Shown: positions 1 through 7,498 of the stretch, in pieces
Layout of the letters: every line of letters starts with the position of its first letter
Numbering within the stretch: the first letter of the stretch is position 1
Program-made: the position numbers and the translations under genes
The notes under the pieces: model-generated
What the model was told of the DNA's origin: nothing
The model's database searches: none
The model's input: the letters and a program-made list of their open reading frames with translations, nothing else
Assembly (NCBI GenBank): GCA_900548495.1
Contig: URKT01000058.1
Span: forward strand, 1-13,578
Reading direction: 5' to 3'
Source of the DNA: an uncultured Collinsella sp.
GTDB taxonomy: Bacteria > Actinomycetota > Coriobacteriia > Coriobacteriales > Coriobacteriaceae
Length of the DNA: 13,578 nucleotides

Positions 1-1557
1 CTTCGCATCTATCAGGAGTACTTCATGGTGAGCAACGCCGCCCAGCTCCTGATCGACGAGGCCGTCGAGCGCGGCAGCAACCTGCACGATCTGGCCGACT
101 ACGCCGTGGTCCAAATTAACGACACGCACCCCACCATGGTCATCCCCGAGCTCATTCGCTTGCTCACCACCGAGCATGACATCGAGTTTGACGAGGCCGT
201 GACCATCGTACGCTCCATGGTCGCCTACACTAACCACACGATTCTTGCCGAGGCGCTCGAGAAGTGGCCGCTCGCCAGCCTGCAGAAGGTCTCCCCTGCC
301 ATCGCCGACATTATCGTCAAGCTCGATGAGATCGCGAAGGCCGAGCACGATGACCCGCGCGTCGCCATCATCGACGAGCACGACACCGTCCACATGGCCC
401 ACATGGACATCCACTTTGGCTTCTCCATCAACGGCGTAGCCGCCCTCCACACCAAGATCCTGGAGGACACCGAGCTTCATCCGTTCTACGAGATCTATCC
501 CAAGAAGTTCTCCAACAAGACCAACGGCATCACCTTCCGCCGCTGGATCCATGGGGCCAACCCCGCGCTCGCCAGCCTGCTCGACGATGTGATCGGCACC
601 GACTGGCGCAGCACCGGCGATCTGAGCAAACTCGCCAAGTTCGCCGACGACAAGGACGTTCTTGAGCGCCTGGCCGCCACCAAGGTCGAAGCCAAGGCCA
701 TCATGCGCCAGTTCATGGCGCTCGAGCAGGGCGTGACCATTCCCTCCAACGCCATCATCGACGTCCAGGTCAAGCGCATCCACGAGTACAAGCGTCAGCA
801 GATGCTCGCACTCTACATCATCTGGAAGTACCTCGATATCAAGAACGGCAACAGACCTAAGCACCCCGTCACCATCATCTTTGGCGGCAAGGCGGCGCCT
901 GCCTACACTATCGCGCAGGACACCATCCATCTGATCTTGACGCTGTCGCAGTGGATTGCAAACGACCCCGACGTGGCTCCCTACCTGCAGGTCGTCATGA
1001 TCGAGAACTACAACGTCACCGCCGCCGAGCGCGTGATCCCCGCCGCTGATATCTCCGAGCAGATCAGCCTGGCCTCCAAGGAGGCGAGCGGCACCTCCAA
1101 CATGAAGTTCATGCTCAACGGCGCCCTAACCCTGTGCACGCTTGACGGCGCCAACGTGGAGATTGCCGAGCTCGTGGGCGACGAGAATATCTATACCTTT
1201 GGTGCCTCGTCCAAACAGGTCGAGCAGCTCTATGCCGACGGCACCTATGACGCCGGTGTGCTCTACCGCAAGCCCGGCATTAAACTGCTGGTGGACTTCA
1301 TCACCAACCCGGCCTTTATGGCGACCGGCAACGTCGAGCGCCTGCAGCGCCTGCACGATGACATTAAGGGCAAGGACTGGTTTATGGCCCTGCTCGACAT
1401 CGAGGAGTACATCCAGACCAAGGAGCGCGTGTTAGCCGACTACGAGGACCAGGACGCCTGGATGCGCAAGACGCTCATCAATATCGCCAACGCCGGCACC
1501 TTCTCGTCTGACCGCACGATCTCCCAGTACAACGACGAGATTTGGCACCTGAGCTAA
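1..1557 (+). CDS. glgP: Glycogen/alpha-glucan phosphorylase (GT35), C-terminal part, 5' end outside window
   Basis: PLP-dependent phosphorylase that releases glucose-1-phosphate from the non-reducing ends of alpha-1,4-glucans in the cytoplasm. The frame is open from base 1 (first residues LRIYQEYF), so the gene starts upstream; 518 residues are visible, against about 800 for the family. The Met at 25 is internal. Recognisable family blocks in order are INDTHPTMVIPEL, TNHTILAEALEKWP, NKTNGITFRRW, QVKRIHEYKRQQ, GGKAAPAY, and IENYNVTAAERVIPAAD followed by EASGTSNMKFMLNGAL. The lysine of NMKF (bases 1105-1107) corresponds to the Schiff-base lysine of PLP (Lys680 in rabbit muscle enzyme). The usual GTGNMK reads GTSNMK here, a mild change. 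About 150 residues follow this lysine, as expected for a complete C-terminus. A strong terminator follows. The gene converges on the ABC operon and could use glucans made or imported by the cell. Confidence 0.97.
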   Translation, partial: LRIYQEYFMVSNAAQLLIDEAVERGSNLHDLADYAVVQINDTHPTMVIPELIRLLTTEHDIEFDEAVTIVRSMVAYTNHTILAEALEKWPLASLQKVSPAIADIIVKLDEIAKAEHDDPRVAIIDEHDTVHMAHMDIHFGFSINGVAALHTKILEDTELHPFYEIYPKKFSNKTNGITFRRWIHGANPALASLLDDVIGTDWRSTGDLSKLAKFADDKDVLERLAATKVEAKAIMRQFMALEQGVTIPSNAIIDVQVKRIHEYKRQQMLALYIIWKYLDIKNGNRPKHPVTIIFGGKAAPAYTIAQDTIHLILTLSQWIANDPDVAPYLQVVMIENYNVTAAERVIPAADISEQISLASKEASGTSNMKFMLNGALTLCTLDGANVEIAELVGDENIYTFGASSKQVEQLYADGTYDAGVLYRKPGIKLLVDFITNPAFMATGNVERLQRLHDDIKGKDWFMALLDIEEYIQTKERVLADYEDQDAWMRKTLINIANAGTFSSDRTISQYNDEIWHLS

Positions 1558-1585
1558 TTTCGCTTCCCTTACCCATCCTCTTGAG

Positions 1586-1618
1586 AAACGGAGTCGTGGC
1601 AACACGGCTCCGTTTTTT
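1586..1618 (+). terminator. Intrinsic terminator of glgP
   Basis: A 13-bp stem (1586-1598 with 1603-1615, one G-T pair) closes a GCAA tetraloop and runs into six Ts (1613-1618). It lies 28 bases after the glgP stop codon. Confidence 0.92.
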
Positions 1619-1655
1619 GTGTCCCTGTGTTGCCCGTGGCCTGCCTCGACCAAAA

Positions 1656-1796
1656 ATCTCGACCTGTAACATCTAGCCGACATAATTGGGTCTACCTGTT
1701 ATAGATCAAGACAAACAGATTCCTCCGTTAAATTCATCTCGATCTGTAACAGGTAGACCCAATTTGGCCCTCCTCCTGTTACAGATCAAGACAAAC
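1656..1796. repeat. Alternating inverted-repeat cluster in a convergent gap
   Basis: The gene-free stretch 1619-1824 carries four versions of one unit with core GATCTGTAACAGG. Copy A is on + at 1656-1671, with ACCTGT for ATCTGT. Copy B is on - at 1684-1707. Copy C is on + at 1741-1764. Copy D is on - at 1775-1796. B and C are inverted over 24 bp with one mismatch and 33 bp between them. C and D share a 13-bp core as inverted copies, and B and D are direct copies over 22 bp with one difference. C can therefore pair with B or with D, but not both. No open reading frame or promoter is evident. It may be a REP-like or mobile palindromic repeat family; copy number elsewhere in the genome is unknown. 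Confidence 0.75.
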
Positions 1797-1824
1797 TGAC
1801 AGATGAACGGCCCCAACACAAAGA

Positions 1825-1863
1825 AAGGCTCCCCTCTCGCCCAGTGGACGGGAGGGGAGCCTT
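1825..1863 (-). terminator. Intrinsic terminator of the sugar ABC operon
   Basis: A 15-bp stem (1825-1839 with 1849-1863, one G-T pair) encloses a 9-base loop. Read on the minus strand, the stem is followed by TTTCTTTGTG-type sequence. It sits about 70 bases beyond the stop of the ATPase gene, the last gene of the operon. Confidence 0.85.
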
Positions 1864-1931
1864 ATATGTGACCGCGGCAAAAGGATGGCAATACCGCAGT
1901 CGCCCAAAGGGAGGGCCTGGATGCACCGGGC

Positions 1932-3131
1932 CTAGATAAGGTTCTTGCCAGAGACCTTATCGAAGAGGTGGGTCGCGTTCTTCTCGAACTTGAACCAGAT
2001 GGTGTCGCCAGCCTTGAGCGCGCCCTTGGCCTCGAGGTCGACGACGGGGATAATCAGGACAAACTGGCCGTCGGGAGCGGTCACGTGGACATGCTCGGTC
2101 GAGCCCATGAGCTCGGTCACCTCGACGGTACCCTGGAGCGCGCCCTCCTCGCCCTTGTCGGCAAGCAGGATCTGCTCGGGACGCACGCCGGCCGTAATCT
2201 CCTTCACGTCGCCGCCGTCCCAGTTGAGGGCAAGCTGAGCGCAAGTCTCGGGGGCGAGCGCCACGTTCATATCCTCGGTCTTGACGGTAAAGCCGTTGCC
2301 CGAGCGCACCAGCTGGGCATCGAAGAAGTTCATCTGCGGCACGCCGATGAAGCCGGCGACGAAGATGTTCGCGGGATGGTTGAAGACCTCCTGCGGCGTG
2401 GCGATCTGCTGGACGACGCCGTCCTTCATGACCACGATACGGTCGCCAAGGGTCATGGCCTCGGTCTGGTCGTGAGTAACATAAATGAACGTGCCCTTGA
2501 TCTCGTGGCGCAGCTTAATGAGCTCGGCACGCATCTGGTTACGAAGCTTGGCGTCCAGGTTGGACAGCGGCTCGTCCATCAGGAAGACCTTGGGGTCACG
2601 CACGATGGCGCGGCCGATAGCGACACGCTGGCGCTGCCCGCCGGAGAGCGCCTTGGGCTTACGGTCGAGGTACTCGGTAATGCCCAGAATCTCGGCAGCA
2701 GAGCGAACCTTGCGGTCGATCTCGTCCTTGGGAACCTTCTTGAGCTCGAGCGTAAATGCCATGTTCTCGTACACCGTCATATTGGGGTACAGAGCGTAGC
2801 TCTGGAACACCATGGCGATGTCGCGGTCCTTGGGCGCCACGTCGTTGACACGCTTGCCGTCGATGAGCACATCGCCCGAGGTAATGTCCTCCAGGCCGGC
2901 GACCATGCGCATCGTCGTGGACTTACCGCAGCCAGAGGGGCCAACGAGGACGACGAACTCCTGGTCGTGAACGGTGAGGTTGAAGTCCTCTACAGCGAGC
3001 ACACCGTCCTCGGTAACCTTGAGGTTGTGCTTCTTCTCCTCGGTCTTCTTCTTTTTGCCAAAGAAGCCCTTCTTTTTTGACTCGTTGTTGGGATACACCT
3101 TCTGAACATGTTTGAGAACAATCTCGGCCAT
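1932..3131 (-). CDS. msmK: Sugar ABC transporter ATP-binding protein (MsmK/UgpC/MalK family)
   Basis: ATPase subunit that would energise the CUT1 sugar importer encoded just upstream; 399 aa. Walker A GPSGCGKST is at 64-72, the Q-loop Gln at 110 (FQSYALYPNMTV), signature LSGGQ at 162-166, Walker B VFLMDEP at 182-188, and the switch His at 220 (YVTHDQTEAM). After about residue 240 comes a TOBE/MOP-type regulatory domain with NIFVAGFIGVPQMNFF and GVRPEQI, typical of the MalK class. The start has GAAAGG at 3139-3144, 7 bases upstream. It is the last of four genes, 68 bases after the second permease, before a terminator. Unusual: residues about 16-44 form a lysine-rich insertion (KKKGFFGKKKKTEEKK) between the first strand and the VLAVEDFNL strand, where MsmK-type proteins have only a short turn. 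The protein may also serve other importers, as MsmK does in streptococci. Confidence 0.96.
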   Translation of the reverse strand: MAEIVLKHVQKVYPNNESKKKGFFGKKKKTEEKKHNLKVTEDGVLAVEDFNLTVHDQEFVVLVGPSGCGKSTTMRMVAGLEDITSGDVLIDGKRVNDVAPKDRDIAMVFQSYALYPNMTVYENMAFTLELKKVPKDEIDRKVRSAAEILGITEYLDRKPKALSGGQRQRVAIGRAIVRDPKVFLMDEPLSNLDAKLRNQMRAELIKLRHEIKGTFIYVTHDQTEAMTLGDRIVVMKDGVVQQIATPQEVFNHPANIFVAGFIGVPQMNFFDAQLVRSGNGFTVKTEDMNVALAPETCAQLALNWDGGDVKEITAGVRPEQILLADKGEEGALQGTVEVTELMGSTEHVHVTAPDGQFVLIIPVVDLEAKGALKAGDTIWFKFEKNATHLFDKVSGKNLI

Positions 3132-3199
3132 GTCTCTACCTTTCGATACGCGGCGCCGCGCTGAGGGACGCCGCCAAAACTTGCAAAACAGTTACGGCA

Positions 3200-4039
3200 T
3201 CAGCCCTTGACGGCACCTGCCACCACGCCGTCGATGATGTACTTCTGGCAGAGGATGTACATGATGACGATGGGGATAACGACCATCATGATGCAGGCCA
3301 TCATGGGGCCGAGCTCGACGTGGCCGTAGCCGCCGCGGAAGTACTGGATCAAGATAGGAATGGTCTTGTACTTGGTGGAGTCGAGCGTAAGGTAGGGCAG
3401 CAGATAGTCGTTCCAGACCCACATGGTCTCGAGGATGCCGACCGAAAGATAGGTGGGCTTCATGATGGGAAGGACGATCTTAAAGAACACCTGGACCGGG
3501 TTGCAGCCATCAATCATGGCCGCCTCCTCGATCTCGAGCGGGATGTTCTTTACAAAACCGGCGAACATAAAGACCGCCAGGCCCGCACCAAAGCCGAGGT
3601 AGATAAAGCAGATGTTGAACGGCGTGTTGAAGCCGATGCGGTCCGCCAAATTGGACAGCGTGAACATGAGCATCTGGAACGGCACGACCATCGAGAACAC
3701 GAACAGGTAATAGAAGAAGTTCGAGATCTTGTTGTTGACACGAACCACGTACCAAGCGCACATGGAGCAGCACACCAAAATCAGCACGACCGACGTGACC
3801 GTGATGATGAGCGAGTACATAAATGCCGAGGCAAAGCCCTGCTCGTTAAGGGCGTGCATGTAGTTTGCGAGGCCGTTGAACGTCTCGGGCGTGAGCAGAT
3901 CGAATGCCGTGGTGGTGCTGATTGCGGTCGCTTTCTTAAAAGAATTAAGCGCAATCATGAACACGGGGTAGATCCACGCGAGCGACAGGATCGTAAAGAA
4001 AATCGAGAGCGCGCGGTTGATAACCTTATCGCGTTTCAT
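3200..4039 (-). CDS. Sugar ABC transporter permease, MalG-type (CUT1)
   Basis: Second membrane subunit of the sugar importer; 279 aa, normal for the MalG/UgpE class. The amino end has the cytoplasmic start MKRDKVINRALSIFFTILSL followed by a membrane segment ending IYPVFMIALNSFKK. About six hydrophobic segments can be seen. The EAA loop that contacts the ATPase is at about 169-193 (EIEEAAMIDGCNPVQVF, then KIVLP). The carboxyl end QKYIIDGVVAGAVKG is typical of the class. Its ATG (4037-4039) shares one base with the TAA of the preceding permease gene (4039-4041). A full AAGGAGGTG at 4048-4056 lies within the end of that gene, so translation of the two is probably coupled. The substrate cannot be read from the permease. 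Confidence 0.95.
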   Translation of the reverse strand: MKRDKVINRALSIFFTILSLAWIYPVFMIALNSFKKATAISTTTAFDLLTPETFNGLANYMHALNEQGFASAFMYSLIITVTSVVLILVCCSMCAWYVVRVNNKISNFFYYLFVFSMVVPFQMLMFTLSNLADRIGFNTPFNICFIYLGFGAGLAVFMFAGFVKNIPLEIEEAAMIDGCNPVQVFFKIVLPIMKPTYLSVGILETMWVWNDYLLPYLTLDSTKYKTIPILIQYFRGGYGHVELGPMMACIMMVVIPIVIMYILCQKYIIDGVVAGAVKG

Positions 4040-4893
4040 TACTGCTGCACCTCCTTGGACCTCGTGGCCTTAAGCTGGATCATGGAGATGGCCACGACCA
4101 GGATGCAGAAGATAACCGCCTTGGCCTGACCGATGCCCTGCCATGCGATACCGGCACGCGAATAGAACGTGTTGTAGATGTTCAGGGCGAGCATCTCGGT
4201 GGAGTGCGCGGGGGCGCCGCCGGTAAGGGCGAGGTTCTGGTCGAACAGCTTAAAGCCGTTGGTGATGGACAGGAACAGGCAGATGGTGATGGTCGGCATC
4301 AGGTTAGGGATCTTAACCTTCCAAAACGTCTGCCATGCCGTGGCACCGTCGACCTTGGCGGCCTCGATGTAGTCGGACGGAATGGACTGCAGACCAGCGA
4401 TGTAGATGATCATCATGTAGCCGACCTGCTGCCACAGGGTCAGGATGATAAGGCCCCAGAAGCCAGCAGCAGAGTTAAGAGCGATGAGCTGGGCGCCCAC
4501 GTTGGAGAGCAGGCAGTTGATCAGAATCTGCCAAATGTAGCCCAGCACGATGCCGCCGATCAGGTTAGGCATAAAGAAGATCGTACGGAAGATGTTGGTG
4601 CCTTTGAGCGCCTTGCGGGTGAGCGCCTGCGCAATGGCCAGGGCGATCACGTTGATGAGCACCGTCGACAGGAAGGCAAACGCCACGGTAAAGAAGAACG
4701 ACGTGGCAAACTGCGGATCGGACAGTGCGCGCACGTAGTTCTCGATACCGACAAAATGCGCGTTGTTAATGGTAATAAACTGGCAGAACGAGAGATAGAA
4801 GCCCTGGATAAAGGGGATCACGAACCCGATCATAAACGCCAGGCACGTGGGCAGCATAAAGAGCGGCCACCAGCGCTTGAGTGCTTTGCCCAT
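4039..4893 (-). CDS. Sugar ABC transporter permease, MalF/UgpA-type (CUT1)
   Basis: First membrane subunit of the importer; 284 aa. Six membrane segments can be made out, at about 10-35, 65-92, 103-128, 145-168, 198-216 and 256-275. The EAA loop is at about 177-198 (EAAKVDGATAWQTFWKVKIP). A short soluble loop after the first segment contains VGIENYVRALSDPQF, typical of UgpA/MsmF/LacF permeases rather than E. coli MalF, which has a large periplasmic domain. The start is supported by GAAAGGA at 4901-4907, 7 bases upstream. It is separated by an 87-base gap with a stem-loop from the binding-protein gene and overlaps the next permease by one base. It pairs with the MalG-type subunit as a heterodimer. 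Confidence 0.95.
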   Translation of the reverse strand: MGKALKRWWPLFMLPTCLAFMIGFVIPFIQGFYLSFCQFITINNAHFVGIENYVRALSDPQFATSFFFTVAFAFLSTVLINVIALAIAQALTRKALKGTNIFRTIFFMPNLIGGIVLGYIWQILINCLLSNVGAQLIALNSAAGFWGLIILTLWQQVGYMMIIYIAGLQSIPSDYIEAAKVDGATAWQTFWKVKIPNLMPTITICLFLSITNGFKLFDQNLALTGGAPAHSTEMLALNIYNTFYSRAGIAWQGIGQAKAVIFCILVVAISMIQLKATRSKEVQQ

Positions 4894-4913
4894 AAAAGGG
4901 TCCTTTCAATATG

Positions 4914-4949
4914 CAGGGGGCGGGCAAACCACCGTCTGCCCGCCCCCTG
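4914..4949 (-). other. Intercistronic stem-loop between binding-protein and permease genes
   Basis: A perfect GC-rich stem of at least 12 bp (4915-4926 with 4937-4948, extendable by the C-G pair 4914/4949) encloses a 10-base loop. The minus-strand RNA after it reads CATATTGAA, with no U tract. It therefore looks like an RNA-stabilising or partial-termination element rather than a full terminator. Such hairpins after the first gene commonly raise the level of binding protein over membrane subunits; that role is inferred here. Confidence 0.75.
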
Positions 4950-4980
4950 TCGCTAATCAGATAGCTTGGGCAGCAACTGT

Positions 4981-6297
4981 TTACTCGGAAGCAGCCTTCT
5001 CGGTCTTCCAGCCATCGACGAAGGCGTTCTTGACGCCGTCCCACTTGCTGTTATCGGCAGCGTAGGCAATCAGAGCCTGCTTGAGGTTCTTCTTCCACTC
5101 CTCGGAGGGAATGTAGACGAAGTCCCAAGCGACGGTCTTCTTGCCGTCCTTGGCCATGGCAACGGCCTGCTGCGAGAAGACGTTGGTGGTTTCCTTGGCG
5201 CTCTTGAACGGGGCGGTCAGACCCATCTTGTCAGCGATGATGCTGGTGGCGGTGTCAGAAGTGACGCACCAATACATGAAGTCCTCGGTGGCCTTCTGGG
5301 CATCCTCGGAAGCCTGGGAGCTGACGCACCAGTAGTTCTCGCCGCCGGAGCACAGGCCCTGGTTCTCCTCGCCGTCGACACCGATGTAGATGGGCATCAT
5401 GCCAATCTGATCGTCGGTCATACCGGCCTTGGTGAGATCAGCGTAGGCCCAAGAGCCGTTCTGATAGAAGACGGCCTTGCCGGTTGCGAACTCGTTGGTG
5501 GCGTCGTCGCCGGTCTTGGAAGCAAGCTGCGAAGGATCGCAGGTGGAGTCGGTGATGTACAGGTCGAAGATCTGCTTGAAGTTGTCGAGATACTCGCCCT
5601 TGATCTCGTCGTCCTCCTGGTTGTGCTCCTTCTCGAACTCGTAGTAGAGCGGGAGATTGGCAAGGTGGGTGGTGTAGCGCCAGCTGGAGGAGTCGTCCAT
5701 GCCGGCGGAAGTGAAGGCACCCTCGACACCAAGCTCGTCCTTGCGGGCCTGGATGTCATCGGCACAAGCCTTCAGCTTGTCGAAGGAGTTGATGTCCTCG
5801 GCCTTGTAGCCAGCCTTCTCGAGCAGCTGCTTGTTGTAGATGATGCCGTAGCTCTCCTGGACCCAGTCGATACCCAGATCCTTGCCATCGGACTGCAGAG
5901 CCAGGGAGTCGTCAATGAGCTCACCGCGGAGCTTGGTATCGGACAGGTCGGCGCAGTAATCCTTCCAGTTCTTAAGACCGGTGGGGCCGTTGACCTGGAA
6001 CAGGGTCGGAGCGGAGCTCTTGGACATCTCGGACTTAAGCTTCTCCTCGTAGGTGTTGGAAGCGGCGGTCACGATCTTGACCTCGACGCCCTTCTCCTTC
6101 TTATAGGCCTTGGCGATCTCCTTCCACTCCTTGTCGACCTCGGGCTTGAATTGGAGGAAGTAGACCTCGGCAGCGTCACCAGAAGCAGAGGAGCCGGAGC
6201 CGGCAGAACCACCGCAACCCACGAGGCCCAGACCAAGAACTGCAGCCGCGGAACCAGCAAAGCCCAGGAACTGCCTTCTGCTCATTTCGTTCTTCAT
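4981..6297 (-). CDS. Sugar ABC transporter substrate-binding lipoprotein with Tat-type signal
   Basis: Extracytoplasmic receptor that would capture the sugar and pass it to the two permeases; 438 aa from the chosen start, normal for CUT1 family-1 binding proteins. The ATG at 6295-6297 is preferred because GAAAGGGTGG (6304-6313) lies 7-9 bases before it. The in-frame ATG at 6313-6315 overlaps that ribosome site and would add six residues. The signal region has SRRQFL at 6-11, a twin-arginine motif, then a hydrophobic stretch and lipobox LVGC with the acylated Cys at 28. A Gly/Ser linker follows. In the mature part, QESYGIIYNKQLLEKAGY and FATGKAVFYQNGSWAYADL are usual for sugar-binding proteins. 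It is the first gene of the operon, and its leader carries hairpins and candidate operators. The ligand is unknown; the neighbours suggest an alpha-glucoside. Confidence 0.94.
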   Translation of the reverse strand: MKNEMSRRQFLGFAGSAAAVLGLGLVGCGGSAGSGSSASGDAAEVYFLQFKPEVDKEWKEIAKAYKKEKGVEVKIVTAASNTYEEKLKSEMSKSSAPTLFQVNGPTGLKNWKDYCADLSDTKLRGELIDDSLALQSDGKDLGIDWVQESYGIIYNKQLLEKAGYKAEDINSFDKLKACADDIQARKDELGVEGAFTSAGMDDSSSWRYTTHLANLPLYYEFEKEHNQEDDEIKGEYLDNFKQIFDLYITDSTCDPSQLASKTGDDATNEFATGKAVFYQNGSWAYADLTKAGMTDDQIGMMPIYIGVDGEENQGLCSGGENYWCVSSQASEDAQKATEDFMYWCVTSDTATSIIADKMGLTAPFKSAKETTNVFSQQAVAMAKDGKKTVAWDFVYIPSEEWKKNLKQALIAYAADNSKWDGVKNAFVDGWKTEKAASE

Positions 6298-6405
6298 TAC
6301 AATCCACCCTTTCACACCGTGGCGGCACCCTTTGCCGCCGCCTTCGGAGATTGGCTCGGGGACTTTGCCCCTTTTGCTGATTTGTACGATACGCTATTTG
6401 GCTAG

Positions 6406-6417
6406 TTGTTTGAACAA
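6406..6417. promoter_or_regulatory. Candidate GntR-family operator upstream of the ABC operon
   Basis: TTGTTTGAACAA has inverted arms TTGTT/AACAA around TG. It shares TTGTTTRAAC with sites at 7377 and 7499 and overlaps the putative -10 region of the operon. The neighbouring TreR-like regulator is the obvious candidate to bind it; this is inference from spacing and repetition. Confidence 0.5.
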
Positions 6418-6479
6418 GTATTACTAGAGCGGTAGAAAACATCGGTGAACGGTAATTTCAACTTGATACTTGACAAGTT

Positions 6480-6491
6480 TTGTATAAACAA
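6480..6491. promoter_or_regulatory. Second candidate operator, TreR-box-like
   Basis: TTGTATAAACAA has arms TTGT/ACAA and resembles the TTGTATATACAA-type box known for Bacillus TreR. Just next to it lies the palindrome ACTTGACAAGT (6469-6479). It could be a distal operator of the ABC operon. Confidence 0.35.
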
Positions 6492-6510
6492 TTATTTGTT
6501 ATCGAATGCA

Positions 6511-6563
6511 GAGAAAACGCCCGGTCAAGCCGATGCATCGTCGGTTTGACCGGGCGTTTTCTC
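6511..6563 (-). terminator. Intrinsic terminator of the GntR-family regulator gene
   Basis: A 23-bp inverted repeat (6511-6533 with 6541-6563, a single G-T mismatch) encloses a 7-base loop. It has a GC-rich core and A-rich/T-rich outer arms (GAGAAAACG...CGTTTTCTC), so it could terminate in either direction. It lies 40 bases beyond the regulator's stop and isolates that gene from the ABC operon, so the operon needs its own promoter. Confidence 0.85.
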
Positions 6564-6602
6564 TTTGAGGGCATGAAACTCGTCAGGCTGCGAGCTAGCC
6601 GG

Positions 6603-7322
6603 CTATCGCTTGGAGTTGACGCGGTAATGGAAGATCTCGGGGTGTGTGCGAGTGTGCGTCACCTCAAACAAGATGCCATCCGAGGTGTACGACTGACTCT
6701 CCATGACGGCAACGCAGTTGTATTTGCCGAGGTCAAGATAGCTGCAGTCCTCATCGTTGGCGAGCTCGACACTCACCGTACGACGGCTCGCCATCACTTT
6801 GACACCGCGCTTGTGCTCCAGATAGCCGTAAATAGAATCTGCCGCGATCTCGGGAGTCAGGCCCTTGGCGATCGACGCCAAAAAATAGCCATGGTCCACT
6901 TGGCGCGCGTTGCCGTTGAGGCTTCGGACACGCACTACGCGAATCAACTCCTCGCCCACCTTAAAGCCCAGGTGACGAGAGAGTTGCTCGGTGCAAACCA
7001 GATGTTCGAAAGACTTAACGTCCGTCGATGCAACGGCATTGTTGCGCTTTGCAAACTCGCCAAACGACTCAACCTCTTCGAGTGCGCCCAACATGTCGGT
7101 TTCGCCCTTAAGCCAAATAACGCGCACGCCCTTGCCGTGTATGGGCTGCACAAACATCCCGTCGGCCAGCATGCTCAAAGCGCGGCGGACGGTATTGCGC
7201 GTGCAGCCAAATTCCGCGGTCAGCTCGGCTTCGGTTGGCAGCATCTCCTGAAACGCATAGGTCCCATTAATGATGCGCGAGCGTATTTCTCGGTAGATTC
7301 CTTCGTATATCGCTTTTGGCAT
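6603..7322 (-). CDS. GntR-family (HutC/FarR subfamily) transcriptional regulator, TreR-like
   Basis: One-domain-plus-sensor repressor of 239 aa. The winged helix-turn-helix is at about 5-70 (MLPTEAELTAEFGCTRNTVR for the recognition region, then HGKGVRVIW for the wing). A UTRA ligand-binding domain is at about 90-232. The UTRA part contains DHGYFLAS, EIAADSIYGYLEHKRGVKV and LFEVTHTRTH, which closely resembles TreR of Bacillus, a sensor of trehalose-6-phosphate. GAGGTGA at 7327-7333 supports the start. It is divergent from the PTS-phosphatase gene, with a 229-base shared region, and sits between the two transport loci. Palindromes at 6406, 7377 and 7499 suggest it controls both transporters and itself. 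The inducer is probably a phosphorylated disaccharide; identity is inferred, and trehalose is not proven. Confidence 0.93.
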   Translation of the reverse strand: MPKAIYEGIYREIRSRIINGTYAFQEMLPTEAELTAEFGCTRNTVRRALSMLADGMFVQPIHGKGVRVIWLKGETDMLGALEEVESFGEFAKRNNAVASTDVKSFEHLVCTEQLSRHLGFKVGEELIRVVRVRSLNGNARQVDHGYFLASIAKGLTPEIAADSIYGYLEHKRGVKVMASRRTVSVELANDEDCSYLDLGKYNCVAVMESQSYTSDGILFEVTHTRTHPEIFHYRVNSKR

Positions 7323-7376
7323 TGTTTCACCTCTACATTATTCATTTCCGGCTAGGCACGATAGCATTTCTTAAAG

Positions 7377-7386
7377 TTGTTTAAAC
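7377..7386. promoter_or_regulatory. Candidate operator upstream of the GntR regulator
   Basis: TTGTTTAAAC contains the perfect palindrome GTTTAAAC (7379-7386). On the minus strand, TTTAAA lies 16 bases before TATCGT, which is preceded by TG as in an extended -10. The palindrome would thus overlap the regulator's -35, fitting autorepression. CCGAATATCGG (7386-7396), a 4-3-4 palindrome, adjoins it. Confidence 0.45.
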
Positions 7387-7485
7387 CGAATATCGGTGAA
7401 GCGACAGGATTTAGCCGTTGACGGTTTCTGTCATGCCCAAATCGGTTTCGCTCAAAACTGCCGGTACGACACTCGTCTGGTCCTC

Positions 7486-7491
7486 TACAAT
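7486..7491 (+). promoter_or_regulatory. Candidate -10 of the PTS-phosphatase gene
   Basis: TACAAT matches the -10 consensus at 5 of 6 bases and lies 61 bases before the start codon. No good -35 is seen at the usual distance, so an activator or a weak promoter is possible. Confidence 0.4.
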
Positions 7492-7498
7492 GAATCCA

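Larger units (their letters stand above)
6298..6510 (-). promoter_or_regulatory. Leader and promoter region of the sugar ABC operon
   Basis: This AT-richer stretch upstream of the binding-protein gene must hold its promoter. The clearest parts are a leader hairpin at 6319-6341 (stem GGCGGCA/TGCCGCC), a candidate -10 TAATAC on the minus strand just before the palindrome at 6406-6417, and a second palindrome at 6480-6491. I cannot point to a convincing -35. The 12-mer AACATCGGTGAA (6438-6449) recurs with one change at 7389-7400, upstream of the regulator gene. No open reading frame is supported. Confidence 0.5.

Noticed and set aside
1656..1796. CRISPR-like repeats
   Set aside because: Copies alternate in orientation, differ in length and have unequal spacing, and no cas gene is near.
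6313..6315. Upstream ATG as start of the binding-protein gene
   Set aside because: It overlaps the AAAGGG ribosome site that serves the ATG at 6295-6297 and would place six extra residues before the Tat signal.
4966..6405. Long open frame on the plus strand across the binding-protein gene
   Set aside because: It is antisense to a clear substrate-binding protein, has a low-complexity Leu/Val/Gly-rich translation and no ribosome site. High GC makes such shadow frames common.
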